Shown here: one piece after another, positions 12,706-24,520 of the stretch
Numbering within the stretch: the first letter of the stretch is position 1
How the letters are laid out: every line of letters starts with the position of its first letter
Notes under the pieces: generated by a model
The model's input: only the letters and a program-made list of their open reading frames with translations
The model's database searches: none
Told to the model about the DNA's origin: nothing
Program-made: the position numbers and the translations under genes
Source of the DNA: Colius striatus
Taxonomy: Eukaryota; Chordata; Aves; Coliiformes; Coliidae
Direction: 5' to 3'
DNA length: 64,000 nucleotides
Assembly (NCBI RefSeq): GCF_028858725.1
Contig: NC_084763.1
Location: forward strand, 53,514,152 to 53,578,151

Positions 12706-15127
12706 ATCTGAGAGCCATCCTTTCCTCTTTTGCAGGGACATGAAGACTCACATTCGCAAGCTGCAACCTGTATAAACCTGCTGATGCCTCCTGCCGTGGG
12801 CAGGGCCTCTCTCCCCATCAGCCTACTCCAGCCACTCCCAAGGCACCTGCAGTACCTTCATTCCATTCCTTTACACAAGCTGACTTGCAGTCTTTCATAG
12901 CAGCTGCCCCTCATTAGCTGCTTGGTGGAGGAGTAAGAGGGAGGAGAGCAGACTAGAGTATTATAACCCTACCCCGGTGACTGCTGCAGTGTGGAGTGTA
13001 CATTCTTCATCACAATCTTTGGTAGCTCCAGCTGGTGTGATTGGGGGAAGCAAGTTTCTAATAGTCAGATAAGAGCAAGCTGAAAAGTTATACCACCCTA
13101 ATTATAATTTGCATAAATAACAACATATGGTTGAAACTATTGAGGTAGCAGGAACAGAGAATTTTAAGGTGATATCATGACTGACCTGCATTGGTACTGA
13201 TCTCAGCAGTCATTTCTTGAAATCAGATGTGTAAACATCTTCCTGTATTGGTTCTGAATTGATCACATATTAAAAAAAGCTGTCAGGAAAGCAATTGCAG
13301 TTTAGAATGTATAAAGCATGTGCAAATTTGTGTGTGTGAGTTCTTATGTGTGTGTATTCTAAGATTAGAAACAGAACAAGAAGAAAATGCCTGTCAATGA
13401 GACAAATTACCTTTATTCTGGGTACATGGAGGCATATTTTTGTTTTAATAAGGACCCAAAATGTACCATTTTGAGGAACTATATAATGGAAAATCTTGGC
13501 TGAACACTATTTCTTATACAGTAACATGTAATTAGATTCCAGTCCCCACCTTCTCCTTTATTAAATAATGTACAGCCCAGGAGTAAAAGAAATAATAAAA
13601 TGCCTGTATGCTCAGGACTGAAGGTGAATAAAGGTATCTTTTAGATATGGCAATAAAATCTTCTATTTGAAATATTGCTAGCACAGTATCTCAAATTGCA
13701 TTTTTTAAAATATATATCCAGATGCCAAATGCAGTCTTGTCTGCTCTGAAGACAGACAGATCTTTAATCTCTGCAAACACAAATAAGCACTCCGGAATTT
13801 GGTAGATTTTGTGTAATAGGTTGAATTAACCCTACATAGTAAGACACTCTGCACATCCAGCCTCTGCTAATGGGAAAGGCATAGACAAATATACATTATG
13901 TTGCCTGGATTCTCATTTCCAGATGGCAGCATCCCTGCACAGACTAATTGTTATTTATTCTAGCAATAAAAACATTTGCACCTTCACGTTTCAAACCTTT
14001 TTTTGGGGGGGAGGGGAAATCTTTTGTCATTTATTTCTGCTAAGCTAAATCTTTGTTTAGCTTTATCTGTTAATGATGTTAGCTGAAGACAGCAGCTTTA
14101 TAAACCATGAGAAGAAAGGGAAAGTGATCTCTTATTAGTTTGTAGTCTTCAGCAGGCACTAGGCTCAAAACAGTCAGAGCAATACATTGTGGTCACTGCT
14201 TCACCATGTAGCATGTATAGCCCCTTATATATATATAGTCAGCTTCAGAATCCGAGTTGGCTTGAAGGTGAGAGAGAAAAAGCTTGTCAATCACTAGCTT
14301 GAAAGATTAAGTGCTCTGATTCAGTTCCTTACACTCAGTGTTTATACTGTGGGCTTGGGCAAACCCCTGTGGTGCAGACTCATGCACCACATACAGTGTC
14401 CAAATTTAGCAGGGTATTGCAGTGAGTGAGACACTGCTATGGGGAACATATAGGGGATGTCACCAACCAAATCTCCCTGTAATGAAAGCAAAGTCAGCAA
14501 GGTGCTTAGGAAGACACTGTCCACGAGGCAGCATGCTCACGATAAGCAATCAAGGCACATGCTCAGAAGCTCTCAGGAGAAAGGGGAATCTCCCTTCCTA
14601 CAGCCCTCAAGGATTTGGCCATGTATTTACCTGCAAACCCAAATGGTAGAATTGGGGTTCATAGCATGAAAGCCCACTCCTAGAGCTGATTTTGGATAAC
14701 AAGCTCATTTTATTTACATCTGTGATAGGGTCTGAATCTGATCCTGGCTCCTAAGAAGACATTTGTTTTCTTTCAAGAGATCAATAGTCAAAATACACGA
14801 AGGCTAAGAACCAGAAATCAGGACCCTTATTTAGGGATCACTGCTGGTTCTCTGGCAGTGAATCTCATATTCACTTTAAAGAATGCATGTTTGTAAGAGA
14901 ATTTATGGAGACCATATATAGCTCTATATTCTTTTCTGAAAAAGTGTAGATATGAGTTTGACAGATGCTTTATTTTTGCTCTCACTCCTTTGTACAAGGA
15001 GAATAACATAGTCTATAAACCTGTATCTCACTATTTTGAAATAAATGCACTAACTATCCTGCCTGAATTTGTAAACATCAGCAGATTGGTGCAGGCAGAC
15101 TTTGTGAATTAAGTAGGAGACTAAATC

Positions 15128-15405
15128 TCAGAATCACAGAATGGTAGGGGTTGGAAGGGATCGTCTAGTCCACCCCCCCTGCTAAAGCAGGTTCACCTAG
15201 ATCAGGTCACAAAGGATTGTATCCAGGCTGCTCTTGAAAATCTCCAGGGAAGGAGACTCCACAACCTCCCTGGGCAGCCAATTGACTTATGAGTGTTAAG
15301 CTTGCCCAACAAGTCTTTAACCTCATCCACCAAGGAAAAGTCCTCTGTTGTCCAGACCATCCTACCGTCCTTGATGGACTGGGCTAAAGTTGGCACTAAA
15401 GGTCT
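15128..15405 (-). mobile_element. CR1 LINE with internal deletion (RT frame fused to 3' end)
   Basis: On the minus strand, 15396-15280 encodes a CR1 ORF2 reverse-transcriptase segment (recognisable 'LVDEVKDLLGKLNTHKS'). It then jumps at about 15279/15280 directly into the CR1 3' portion (CTGCCCAGGGAGGTTGTGGAG) and on to the tail at 15128. The middle of the element, expected to be well over 1 kb, is missing. The fusion keeps a 64-codon frame by chance and is not a functional gene. Confidence 0.85.
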
Positions 15406-16055
15406 CAGGCATGATATTTGGTTGTTTGGATAAGGTAATCTGATTTGTTGTGTTGCACTGCATGCACTTAAATCCTTGCAGCTAGAGTAAAGAGGGAGAT
15501 CCAGACCTTGGATTCTGTCTCAGTTCCCCCATTTAAACTGGACCTCAACTAGTGTCTGTCTATCAGACAGTTTTATTAGGGATGGACTGCCTAATAAGTA
15601 TGAAGAACCTTTTGAATATTGTGGTAATAAGGACCATGTAAGTTCTTTAAACAATTACATGTTTAAAAGTTAACACATAATGTCTGACATTTCGGCAAAC
15701 TCCCTGACTGAGAATCCATAGGAGAGTGCAGAGATCAAAGCATGTTACCAAGGGAAAATATCTGTATTGAAGCTTTACCTGCTCAGAAATACATCATGAC
15801 AATGAAGTTTAAGAATGTGTTGCAGTAAAGTTGAAGCAAGTACTTTCAGCAGATATTTAAACGTTAAATGTGTGCCGAAAAATTTCACTCAATTTTCCCC
15901 TCGAACAGAACCAGTCTGCATCGGATCATTTACTGTAGGTACTTCTCTTTCTTCATAGCTAAAACCTCATTTGTGCTTATCACCATTTTATGGATAGTCA
16001 TGAGAAGCTGATCAGCACTCCAAACTTTAGGGAATTTATTTAGGCTAGTCAATAT
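15406..16055. other. Unique spacer, nothing recognised
   Basis: AT-rich sequence between two CR1 copies, with no exon, RNA gene or repeat recognised. Confidence 0.5.
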
Positions 16056-16412
16056 TTCATAGAATCGTTTTGGTTGGAAAAGACCTTTAAGATCATCAAT
16101 AACCTCACGCTGCCAATCCCACCACTAAACCGTGTTCTTCAGCACCTCATCCACATGTCTTCTAAATATCTCCAGGATGGGGACTCCACCATCTCCCAGG
16201 GCAGCCTGTTACAACATCTAACAACCCCCACAGTGAAAAACTTCCTAATGTCCAGCCTAAACCTCCCCTGGCACAATCACTCTTGGAAGAAGAGAACAAC
16301 CCTCAACCCCACTATAACCTCCTTTCAGGTAGTTATTGAGAGTGATCATGTCTCCCTTCAGCCTCCTCTTCCCTAAACTAAGCAACTTCAGCTCTTTCAG
16401 CCACTCCTCCTT
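16056..16412 (-). mobile_element. CR1 LINE, 3' fragment (second subfamily)
   Basis: On the minus strand it ends with the CR1 tail of the subfamily in which the 3' terminus reads 'TTTTCCAACCAAAACGATTC'. Homology covers about 355 bp, including the blocks for 'GGAGGCTGAAGGGAGACATG' and the ORF2 C-terminal end. It is diverged, with frames broken. Confidence 0.88.
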
Positions 16413-17309
16413 ATTGCTTAAAAAAAGAAGCTAATTTCATATAAGAACAGTTCAGAATTTTGTGTTTCTGAGAAAGTATATTCATGTTTTGGTACTCTCA
16501 TTGCATAAGACCTTTTGATAGAAAATTAGTCCTACCTAAGAATATCCATTCTTACCCATATCATGTAATCATCAAAAAGGATATGATGTGTTCTCTAAAC
16601 AGCATTTTTGGCAACTCGTGATGACCTTAGCCATACAGAAAACTAAGCCCCTGCTTGTCTTAAACCATTTGTATAACCTTGATTTTGACAGGACTGGTTT
16701 GGAATTCCTGACACTTTTAAAATGAAACAGGAGCTATATACGTTATTGGAAAGTGTTTGAGGGAAGGTTTGATGAGATGATTCATTGGCATCTTCATGTT
16801 AGTTTTAGAACTAGCATATCTATTCTTGTGTGATCAATCACAAATATGTTATGGAGAAGTACACTACAAACTGTCTCATTTAATGTTTAATTGCATATTG
16901 CATATAACTTCAGGATCTATTTCTGTCATTTTTAAGGGCTGCCATCAGTGTTTAACAGCAACAATGTGCAACATTACTTTCCATTGAAAAAATCCTATAG
17001 AAAATGTTCTGTCATGACAAAAAGATAAACACAAAACAACTTTCAGTAAATGCTAGTAAAATATTTTTTCTTTCATATTAGACTACCTCTTAATATTACA
17101 TTTAAGACTAAAATAACCCCTAAATATAATGGAAAATATGTGCTTTGTAAAATGTTTATGTACAATACATACAATGTATAAATGGGAACAAAAGATAGCC
17201 ACACACTATCCATGGACAGCGATTAAAAGCAGCTGCTTTACTATTTAGATTCTAAGGACATTGCTAAAGAATTTCACAATTAAAGATATACAGACAGAAT
17301 ATATCTTAC
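16413..17309. other. Unique spacer, nothing recognised
   Basis: AT-rich DNA with no supported exon or repeat. Its last 9 bases (17301-17309, ATATCTTAC) are repeated right after the adjacent CR1. Confidence 0.5.
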
Positions 17310-17501
17310 CATCACATTGAAGGGTGATGGAGCAGTGGAACAGGCTGCCCATGGAAGGTGTGGAGGCTCCGTCCTTGGAGGTCTTCAAGACCCACCTGCT
17401 CATGTTCCCATGTGACCTGATCTAGGTGGACCTGCTTCTGCAGAGGGGTTGGACTAGATGATCTCTAAAGGTCCCTTCCAACCCTACCATTCAATGATTC
17501 A
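17310..17501 (+). mobile_element. CR1 LINE, short 3' fragment flanked by 9-bp direct repeat
   Basis: It runs from the 'GGTGATGGAGCAGTGGAAC' segment to the canonical CR1 tail (TTGGACTAGATGATCTCTA ... CATTCAATGATTCA), about 190 bp and 5'-truncated. ATATCTTAC occurs on both sides (17301-17309 and 17502-17510), which looks like a target-site duplication. This is unusual because CR1 copies generally lack clear ones. Confidence 0.92.
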
Positions 17502-17502
17502 A

Positions 17503-18926
17503 TATCTTACAAAGTGGCATGGCCTAAATTTTGCTACTGGACAAGATATCTTAAGCTGTAGTGATTTATTCATGATTTAATCACGATTATTAAGGTTAAA
17601 AGTTCCCAACGTGCGATACACTGTCCTTCAGCGTAGCTCAGATCAAACATTTTGGGCTTTTACTTTGGGCAGTTTGCCATTGCTCTATTGGATTGGAAGC
17701 TGCAGCAAGTTGACTGGTATGTCTATTAATCTGTTTTTTCCCCTTAGCTATTGAAAGCAAGTATTGTGTCTGTACTGCAGCTGAAGTGGTTTTGCAATTG
17801 AAAACTTTCATGTTTGCTTTCTGCTTACACAATGATCTATTTTGATACACAGCTCTGTTGACTGCTGCATAAAGTAGCAAGTGCCATCACCAAAAAAAGT
17901 ACAGCTTTACTAGAATAGCAATACTTCTTTGTTAAGTAGAAAAGTCTGCCTGTGTGATTTACAGTGCTAGCAGTGTATTAAATGTGTCACGTGGGTGTCA
18001 GAGAAGGACAAAATGTCTTTTGATATACAAGCTCCTCCTGTAAATCTGTTCTGGAGTCCTACAAAACTTTTTTACTATTTTAACATAATATAAATGGAAA
18101 ACTGGTGTGGAGTATCTTTGTGGTGCACTATACGTCTGTGGTTAATTTTGTAATGTGAAATGCACATATCAACACGAGTTCACTATTCACATATTGCTGA
18201 GGTCAGCATGTGCCATGAAACTTGAAGCCAAGTTGAGAAAAAAGTTAAATGGAAAAGAACTTCCCTTAACTAAGAGGATTATTTATACTCTTTTCTCAAA
18301 AATTTCTTGAGGAATTTGAATGTAACAGCTAAGTATTTAACAATTTTTTATGTACTGTAGTATTGTATATCTCTTGAAAATTGCTGACCCTTTGGGCATA
18401 CTTTCTGACAGATTGGACCATTTTGAAAGGTTAAAGACAAAGCCAAAACAATCTGCCTTCATTCCTGTCTCTGCAAACAATGTCTCTCCCAACAGCAGCC
18501 GACCAATCTTTTATATTGCTGTCTACATTTCTCCACAAAGTCACCTGATGCTCTCCAATGGCAACTCAATTTGAGATACACAGATATGATCCATTCTATG
18601 ATCAGATAGATCAGATAGATCAGATATCTACTCCCAAAACAGAGTAAACTGGGATACTCGGATATTCAGAATGAGTAAACCAGACAATGCAGTTGTAATT
18701 TTCATCTATATGAACTAAAGACCTTTTCAAGCATTATCATTTCTGACCAGGTACATCTTTTCTTCCTAAATTAGAATTCGTGTAGGGTTTGAGTATATCT
18801 GATTAAAAAGCAAGCAAGCAACCAACCTTACATCTTTTGTGGTTCTAAAGAAGATACTACTTTCATATGCCACAATGATAGATTTTTAATATACTTCTAA
18901 GAAGCACTCAGAACTACAAATTATTC
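17503..18926. other. Unique spacer with a 9-bp tandem repeat
   Basis: AT-rich DNA containing three exact copies of GATCAGATA at 18600-18626. No exon or transposon is recognised. Confidence 0.5.
18600..18626. repeat. GATCAGATA x3 tandem repeat
   Basis: Three perfect head-to-tail copies of a 9-bp unit. A related AGATATGATC occurs just upstream. The array contains GATA motifs, but no function is implied. Confidence 0.9.
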
Positions 18927-19040
18927 GAGACCCACCTGGACATGTTCCTATGTGACCTGATCTAGGTGAATCTGCTTCTGCAGGGTAGTTGGATTGGATG
19001 ATCTCTAAAGGTTCCTTCCAACCTCTACCATTCTATGATT
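18927..19040 (+). mobile_element. CR1 LINE, 3'-terminal fragment
   Basis: About 114 bp, from 'GAGACCCACCTGGACATG' to 'CCATTCTATGATTA', matching the end of the 17310-17501 copy with several substitutions. Heavily 5'-truncated. Confidence 0.93.
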
Positions 19041-21303
19041 ACATTTTGTTCTTACCATAGATACCCAAACACTAAACATGCATCCAACTTTGTGAAATGA
19101 CTAAAAAAGTCAGTACTTCTTAGCCTGCCATTTTGCCAGTGCTTCTAGCACTGTTTGTTCCACGCCAATCTCCAGGTTCATCGCTTTTCCCTCATGTTTT
19201 ACCAGATGCCATACTGCTGGTGGTATCAAGGGTCTTTCAATGAGATGCAAAGTTCTTGAACACCATCCAGGTGACATTGAAACCTAAAATTGTCTTTGAC
19301 TAGAAGGGATAAAATAGATACCTAATCCTATTAACTAGGCACAACTGGTTAATAGACAACTGTTAGGACTTTAAATCCAAATTTCGGCTGTTAAATAAAA
19401 GTTTCCTAGTGTGTCTGGAATTTCTTGATGTCCCAGGACTGCAGTTCCCATCAGCTTCAGTAAGATTTATAGGTAATTGGAACTCTTGAAAATCAGGTTA
19501 CAGTACTCATGATAATCAACTTAGTAGTGCCTGAGGACTAAAAGAGCCTTGAGGAATTTGCAATCCAAGATATAAGTTAGAGACAGTATAGAGGATAAGT
19601 ATAATCTAACCAGCATGATTGAAACAAATGGCATATTTGTTCAAAAATCCATTTCCTTTTCATACATGAGAGAGAAGAACTGAAGGGTTGAATGATCACT
19701 GAAAGAGGATATGAAAGAAGAGGATAAAAAGGCAGATATGAAGATTGAAATGCTGAAAACAATGGAAAGATAGAAAGATTGAAATAGCCCATTGGCACAG
19801 GAAAAGTCCAGCTAAACACGTAGTTCTCTGGAGATGCAGTGGTCCAGAGACATATGTATGTTGCTTGCCTTTCCTCATGGCAGCTGTCATGTTTATGTGC
19901 ATAGGTATATGAATAATTCTTGTCAAGTTAAATAATACAATGCAAGCATAACTTAATTTAAAATAACACATATGTGCAATTTTGTTAATCTGTACAATGG
20001 TAAAAGAAATCAAAGCTATCTGTGTGATGCCTTCAGTGAGAGATTTTACGTCTTCTCTTGTAAGAGTCTATGTAAATAATCACGTTTGTGAATTATCTTT
20101 TTAGTTTGAGCTAAGAAGCTATGCATCAGTCTGGGATCTCTGTATGGTATGCACTGGGTGCAACACATGTTTTAGTTTCTTTTCCAGACAGCTTTGAGGG
20201 AATGTGTAAGGTGGTGAGTGGGTTTAATTGCTGTTTATAGGAGATGACAAGCTAAATGGAAGGAGTGAGGGCAAATGTCCTTAATTATAGGCAGCTAAAC
20301 GTGTTAAGAATTTTCTCAGGATAATCTGAAATGAACTTGAAGAAGGAGCTTGTTAGTTTACTATTTGATTTTTATCTGTAAGTAGGAAATGACCCAACTG
20401 AAAATAACATGCAAATGGGAAAATAAAGTAATTAATCCCTAGATAGCTTGTATGTTGGATATCTACTGAGATTAATTCCCTCCCTTGCCTGTCACCATTC
20501 TACTCCATACATATTCCAAGACAGTTTTGTCAAAGTTGAGTTGAATATAGAGTTTTCCATGCATTTACCTTTTGGTAGAAGAGTTAAAGTGAAATACAAA
20601 GGAATGCAAGCAGAAAAATACAACAAGAGTAAATCCAAATGTATCAGTGCTGCCTTTCCAAACTGTCACCCGTGAGAAGCAGGTCTTAAGAAGCAGTTCA
20701 CAAAGCTAGTAAAATAGACAGATTTTAGAGTGGTTTAAGGTAGCAGTGCTTCTAAAATGTAGCAACATTCCTTTAAAAGTTGGTTGCTTAACACACACAC
20801 AAAGGACGTTATGTGAGCTATCAGGACTTTGCAACATGAGCATGCTTTAGACACCGAATTTTCTCAAGGGTATCCAGAGAAACCCCCTACAGAGAGCTAA
20901 ACAGAAAATGCAAATTAATTTAATCATTTTTGTCTTCCAGATGTTCTGGATTGGTATAGGAGCATACATCTAGGAGTTCATTCCTAGGTATGTATTCCTT
21001 TTTCCTTTGGCTTTGTTTTGCGTCACTAGCAATTTTACATATAAACTCAAATCAATGCATAACACTGAGAGTCCTACTTACCTCCTTGAGTTAATTTATT
21101 GCATGATTAATCATGTTGTTACAGTGAAAACAGCCCCTTTTTACAAAAAGAAGGAGATCATTATTAATTCCTTGACAACACTTTACAAGGATCATGTTGA
21201 ATACTTGAGCTGTTAAGGTAGCTGTAATACACAGTTTCATTGGAGACCAACTGTAATATAGCGCTTATCGTCCACTTCTTGCTAACACGTCCATGTGAGT
21301 AGT
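19041..21303. other. Unique spacer, nothing recognised
   Basis: AT-rich DNA with no supported exon, RNA gene or transposon. Open frames of up to about 105 codons overlap on both strands and look like chance. Confidence 0.5.
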
Positions 21304-21405
21304 GAATCACAGCATCACAGAATAGCAGGTATTGGAAGGGGTCTCTAGAGATCATCTAGTCCAAATCCTCTGCTAAAGCAGGTTCACTTAGGTCACACGT
21401 GAACG
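21304..21405 (-). mobile_element. CR1 LINE, 3'-terminal fragment
   Basis: On the minus strand it is the CR1 terminal segment (GACTAGATGATCTCTAGAGA type), about 100 bp with small deletions in the 'GACCTGATCTAGGTGAACC' part. Confidence 0.9.
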
Positions 21406-21588
21406 TTAATGCTGCTGATACAACATGTTTGTGACATTAATATACCTTACTGCTCAGCCAATTGTATTCTAAGCCTTAGATACTAAAACTGTAATGATGT
21501 TGATTGCAGCTTTATAAATTCACATACCAAATACATATTAAAATATCGGTCACCAAATGATACTGTTTTGTGACTTGCATTGAAAACA

Positions 21589-22402
21589 ATCACAGAACCA
21601 CAGAATCTTAAGAGTTGGAAGGGACCTCGACAGATCATCCAGTCGAACCCCCCTGACAGAGCAGGACCACCTAGAGTGTGTCACACGGGAACTTGTCCAG
21701 CTGGGTTTTGAATGTCCCCAGAGGAGACTCCACAACCCATCTGGGCAGCCCCTTCCAGTGCTCCCTCATCCTCACAGTGAAGAAATTCTTCCTTGTGTTT
21801 CTTTGGAATCTCTTATGTTCCAGCTTTTGTACCCATTGCCCCTTGTCCTGTCACTGGCCATCACTGAGAACAGCCTGGCTCCATCCTCCTGACATCCACC
21901 CTTTACATATTTGTAAACATTAATGAGATCATCCCTCAGTCTCCAAGCTCAACAGCCCCAGCTCCCTCAGCCTTTCACCACAAGGGAGATGCTCCATTCC
22001 CTTCATCATCTTTGTGGCCCTGCACTGAACTCTCTCCAGCAGCTCCCTGTTCTTCTTGAACTGAGGAGCCCACAACTGGACACAATATTCCAGATGCAGT
22101 CCCACAAGGGCAGAGTAGAGGGGGAGAAGAACCTCTCTTGACCTACTGCCCACAGACCTTCTAATACACCCCAGGATGCCACTGGCCTCCTTGGCCACGA
22201 GGGCACATTGCTGGCTCATTCTCATCCTGCTGCCCACCAAGACCCACAGGTCCATTTTCCCTACACTACTCTCTAAGAGTTCATTCCCCAGCCTGTACTG
22301 GTACACAGGGTTATTCTTTCCCAGCTGCAAGACTCTACACTTGCCCTTGTTGAATTTCATCAGATTTCTCCCCACCCATCTCTCCAGCCTGTCCAGTTCT
22401 CA
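21589..22402 (-). mobile_element. CR1 LINE, ~810-bp 3' copy with ORF2 RT remnant
   Basis: This is one of the two longest CR1 copies in the window. On the minus strand 22375-21929 stays open for 148 codons and encodes the C-terminal part of CR1 ORF2. Recognisable blocks are '[11 protein letters not shown]', '[21 protein letters not shown]', '[20 protein letters not shown]' and '[15 protein letters not shown]'. The frame then shifts before the 3' tail at 21589. It lacks the catalytic RT core and endonuclease, so it is inactive. The long open stretch suggests moderate age. Confidence 0.96.
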
Positions 22403-23054
22403 TCAAATGGCAGAAGTAGGACTCAAAATTAAAGACTAAAATGAAGAAGAAAATGAAAATGGCTTTATTTTGAGGGGAAAAAATTACTTATAATTACCTT
22501 TAAATTATTTAGACACCATCCTAAACTTTCAAAACCTGTAGAAAATGTTAAAGCACTAGATTATCACCTCTTTTCTTTTTTGTTTCCCTCCATAGCTGTA
22601 TGCTAATCATTGTGCTAAGTACAAACCGACTTTTTCCTCTAGTTACGATCAATCAAAGCCTTTGTTCTGGGAATGATCACATAATTACACAGAAGATTAA
22701 AGAATTCCCATGAATAATTTGAGCTCATTTCTCCCTGTTAAACCCATTTAACCCAGTTGAGCGTGCCTTGCTGGCTTGCCTCAGAGACTCACATCTTCAT
22801 TGGAGAAGTAGAATATCCACCCTCCCCTCTAGCTGATAACTTTTCCTGGTTTTATCTCGTTGCCTAAACATTCCCCTAAACTTGACTAGCTCTTCTCCAA
22901 GCATAATAATTAGACATTGTTCATAAATAAAAGGTCAAATTGCCTCCTTTTATGAATAAATGGTCAAAAGGATAGGTATATATTTAAAATAATATTGAAC
23001 TATTAGAAGGGAAAGTTCTTTCTAGTACTTGGAACCAGTGTTGGCAGACATATT
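22403..23054. other. Unique spacer, AT-rich
   Basis: No exon or transposon is recognised. At 22920-22975 an AT-rich patch repeats an ATAAA..GGTCAAA pattern twice. Confidence 0.45.
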
Positions 23055-23535
23055 GTAGAATCACAGAAAGATTTGTGTTGGAAGAGACCTTAAAGATCTT
23101 CCCATCTGCCATGGGCAGGGGCACCTTCCACTAAACCAGGTTGTTCAAAGCCTAGCCTTCAACGCTTCCATGCACAGGGCATCACAGCTGATTTGGGCAA
23201 CCTGTTTCAGTGCATCGCCACCCTGATAGTAAATGATTTCTATCTTATATCTAACCTAAGCTATGCTTTACCCCTTGTTCTATCACTACATGCTCTTGTA
23301 AAAAGTCCCTCCCTAGCTTTCTTGTAGCCTCTCCTTTAGGTACTGGAATGCTGCTATAAGGTCTCCCTAGAGTCTGCTCTTTTGTAAGCTGAACAACTCC
23401 CACTCTCTCAGCCTGTCTTCATTTAAGTGCTCCAGCCCTCTGCTCATCTTGGTGTCCCTCCTCTGGATGTGTTTCAACAGCTCCATGTCCTTCTTATGTT
23501 GGAGGCCCCAGAGCTTGTGATCCATGGAAGGCCAG
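23055..23535 (-). mobile_element. CR1 LINE, ~480-bp 3' fragment (different subfamily)
   Basis: The minus-strand tail reads 'TTCCAACACAAATCTTTCTG'. The body has the diagnostic 'GCCATGGGCAGGGGCACCTT' on the plus strand and the 'AAGAAGGACATGGAGCTGTT' block at its 5' end. It belongs to a CR1 subfamily distinct from the 17310 and 48388 copies. Diverged and inactive. Confidence 0.9.
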
Positions 23536-24415
23536 AAGACTGCAAGAAATTAATCTTCACATTACAAGTTACTCTAGATTAGCTACTACATCGCTTTCTC
23601 ACCTCTTGAACACCCAGGTCAAGCTTTATGTTCTTCAATTGTCTTCCAGCCTGAACACTAGGAGAGGCCATGTTAAGATGAGGGGAAAAAATGTTTTTAT
23701 ACAACACATAACAGTAAATATGCTGTAAACTCCTGGTGTGATTAAGGTTATGTTTTGATCTATTTCTTTCCTGTCACCTTTAATGTTCACCTCATAAATG
23801 TCAAATGCAAACCCAATCTAATCTCCTCTACAGTTTACTGTATCATAGCTGCCACTTAGTAAATATCCTGTTGAAAAGCACACCTATTTTTTTGAGTATG
23901 GACTATATCCTTTAAGAGTGATTATAGCTGCAGATGGTGAATTAAAATCCAAATATGAATATTAACTTGCTTGGCATTTTTAAAGATCAATGCTCAAGGA
24001 ACATGCACATTACAGTCACCTTTGTGATCAACTACATGTCTGCTTTCAAATAAAAAGAGGCTACAATATGAAAGCTACAGGTGATGGAGTGTTAACAATG
24101 TAGGAACAGTTTGGAATGATGTTGCTACATGTCTTTCCTTCCTTTGCTAAAGCTTTTACTTCATCTCCACACAGTGGAGAACAATTTCCTATTCGCAACC
24201 CTTAGTAATTGACTGGAAAATAAATGACTGCTTTTAAATACTTAGCAGAAAAGAATCCTGTTGCTTGTCAGGTGCCTGACTTATTACATGCTGTAATCTA
24301 AATGGAGCAATACAGCTCTCAATAGATCTTTCTATATTGGTGTTTATGAGCTTCCATTTTTGTTCACTTATATATAAATTCACTCCCTCTACTTCTCCCT
24401 CTCTTACCCCACACA
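23536..24415. other. Unique spacer, nothing recognised
   Basis: AT-rich DNA with no supported feature. Confidence 0.45.
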
Positions 24416-24520
24416 GGATCATTTGGTTGGAAAAGCTCTTTCAGATCATCAGGTCCAACCACTAACCCTGCACTGCCAGGATCACCTCTAAACTAAACCA
24501 TAACCCTCAGCACCTCAGGA
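24416..24520 (-). mobile_element. CR1 LINE, ~105-bp 3' fragment
   Basis: On the minus strand the tail 'AAAGAGCTTTTCCAACCAAA' is preceded by the AGTGCAGGG/TTAGTGGTTGGACC segment, as in the 16056 and 57805 subfamily. Confidence 0.85.

Larger units (their letters stand above)
9807..15127. other. Gene-free flank with microsatellites and a GC-richer block
   Basis: It is mostly AT-rich unique sequence. It holds a (TA)n/(CA)n microsatellite near 10091-10133, a short TA run at 14226-14238 and a GC-richer block at 12545-13040 with promoter-like elements. No coding exon could be supported. Confidence 0.6.
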
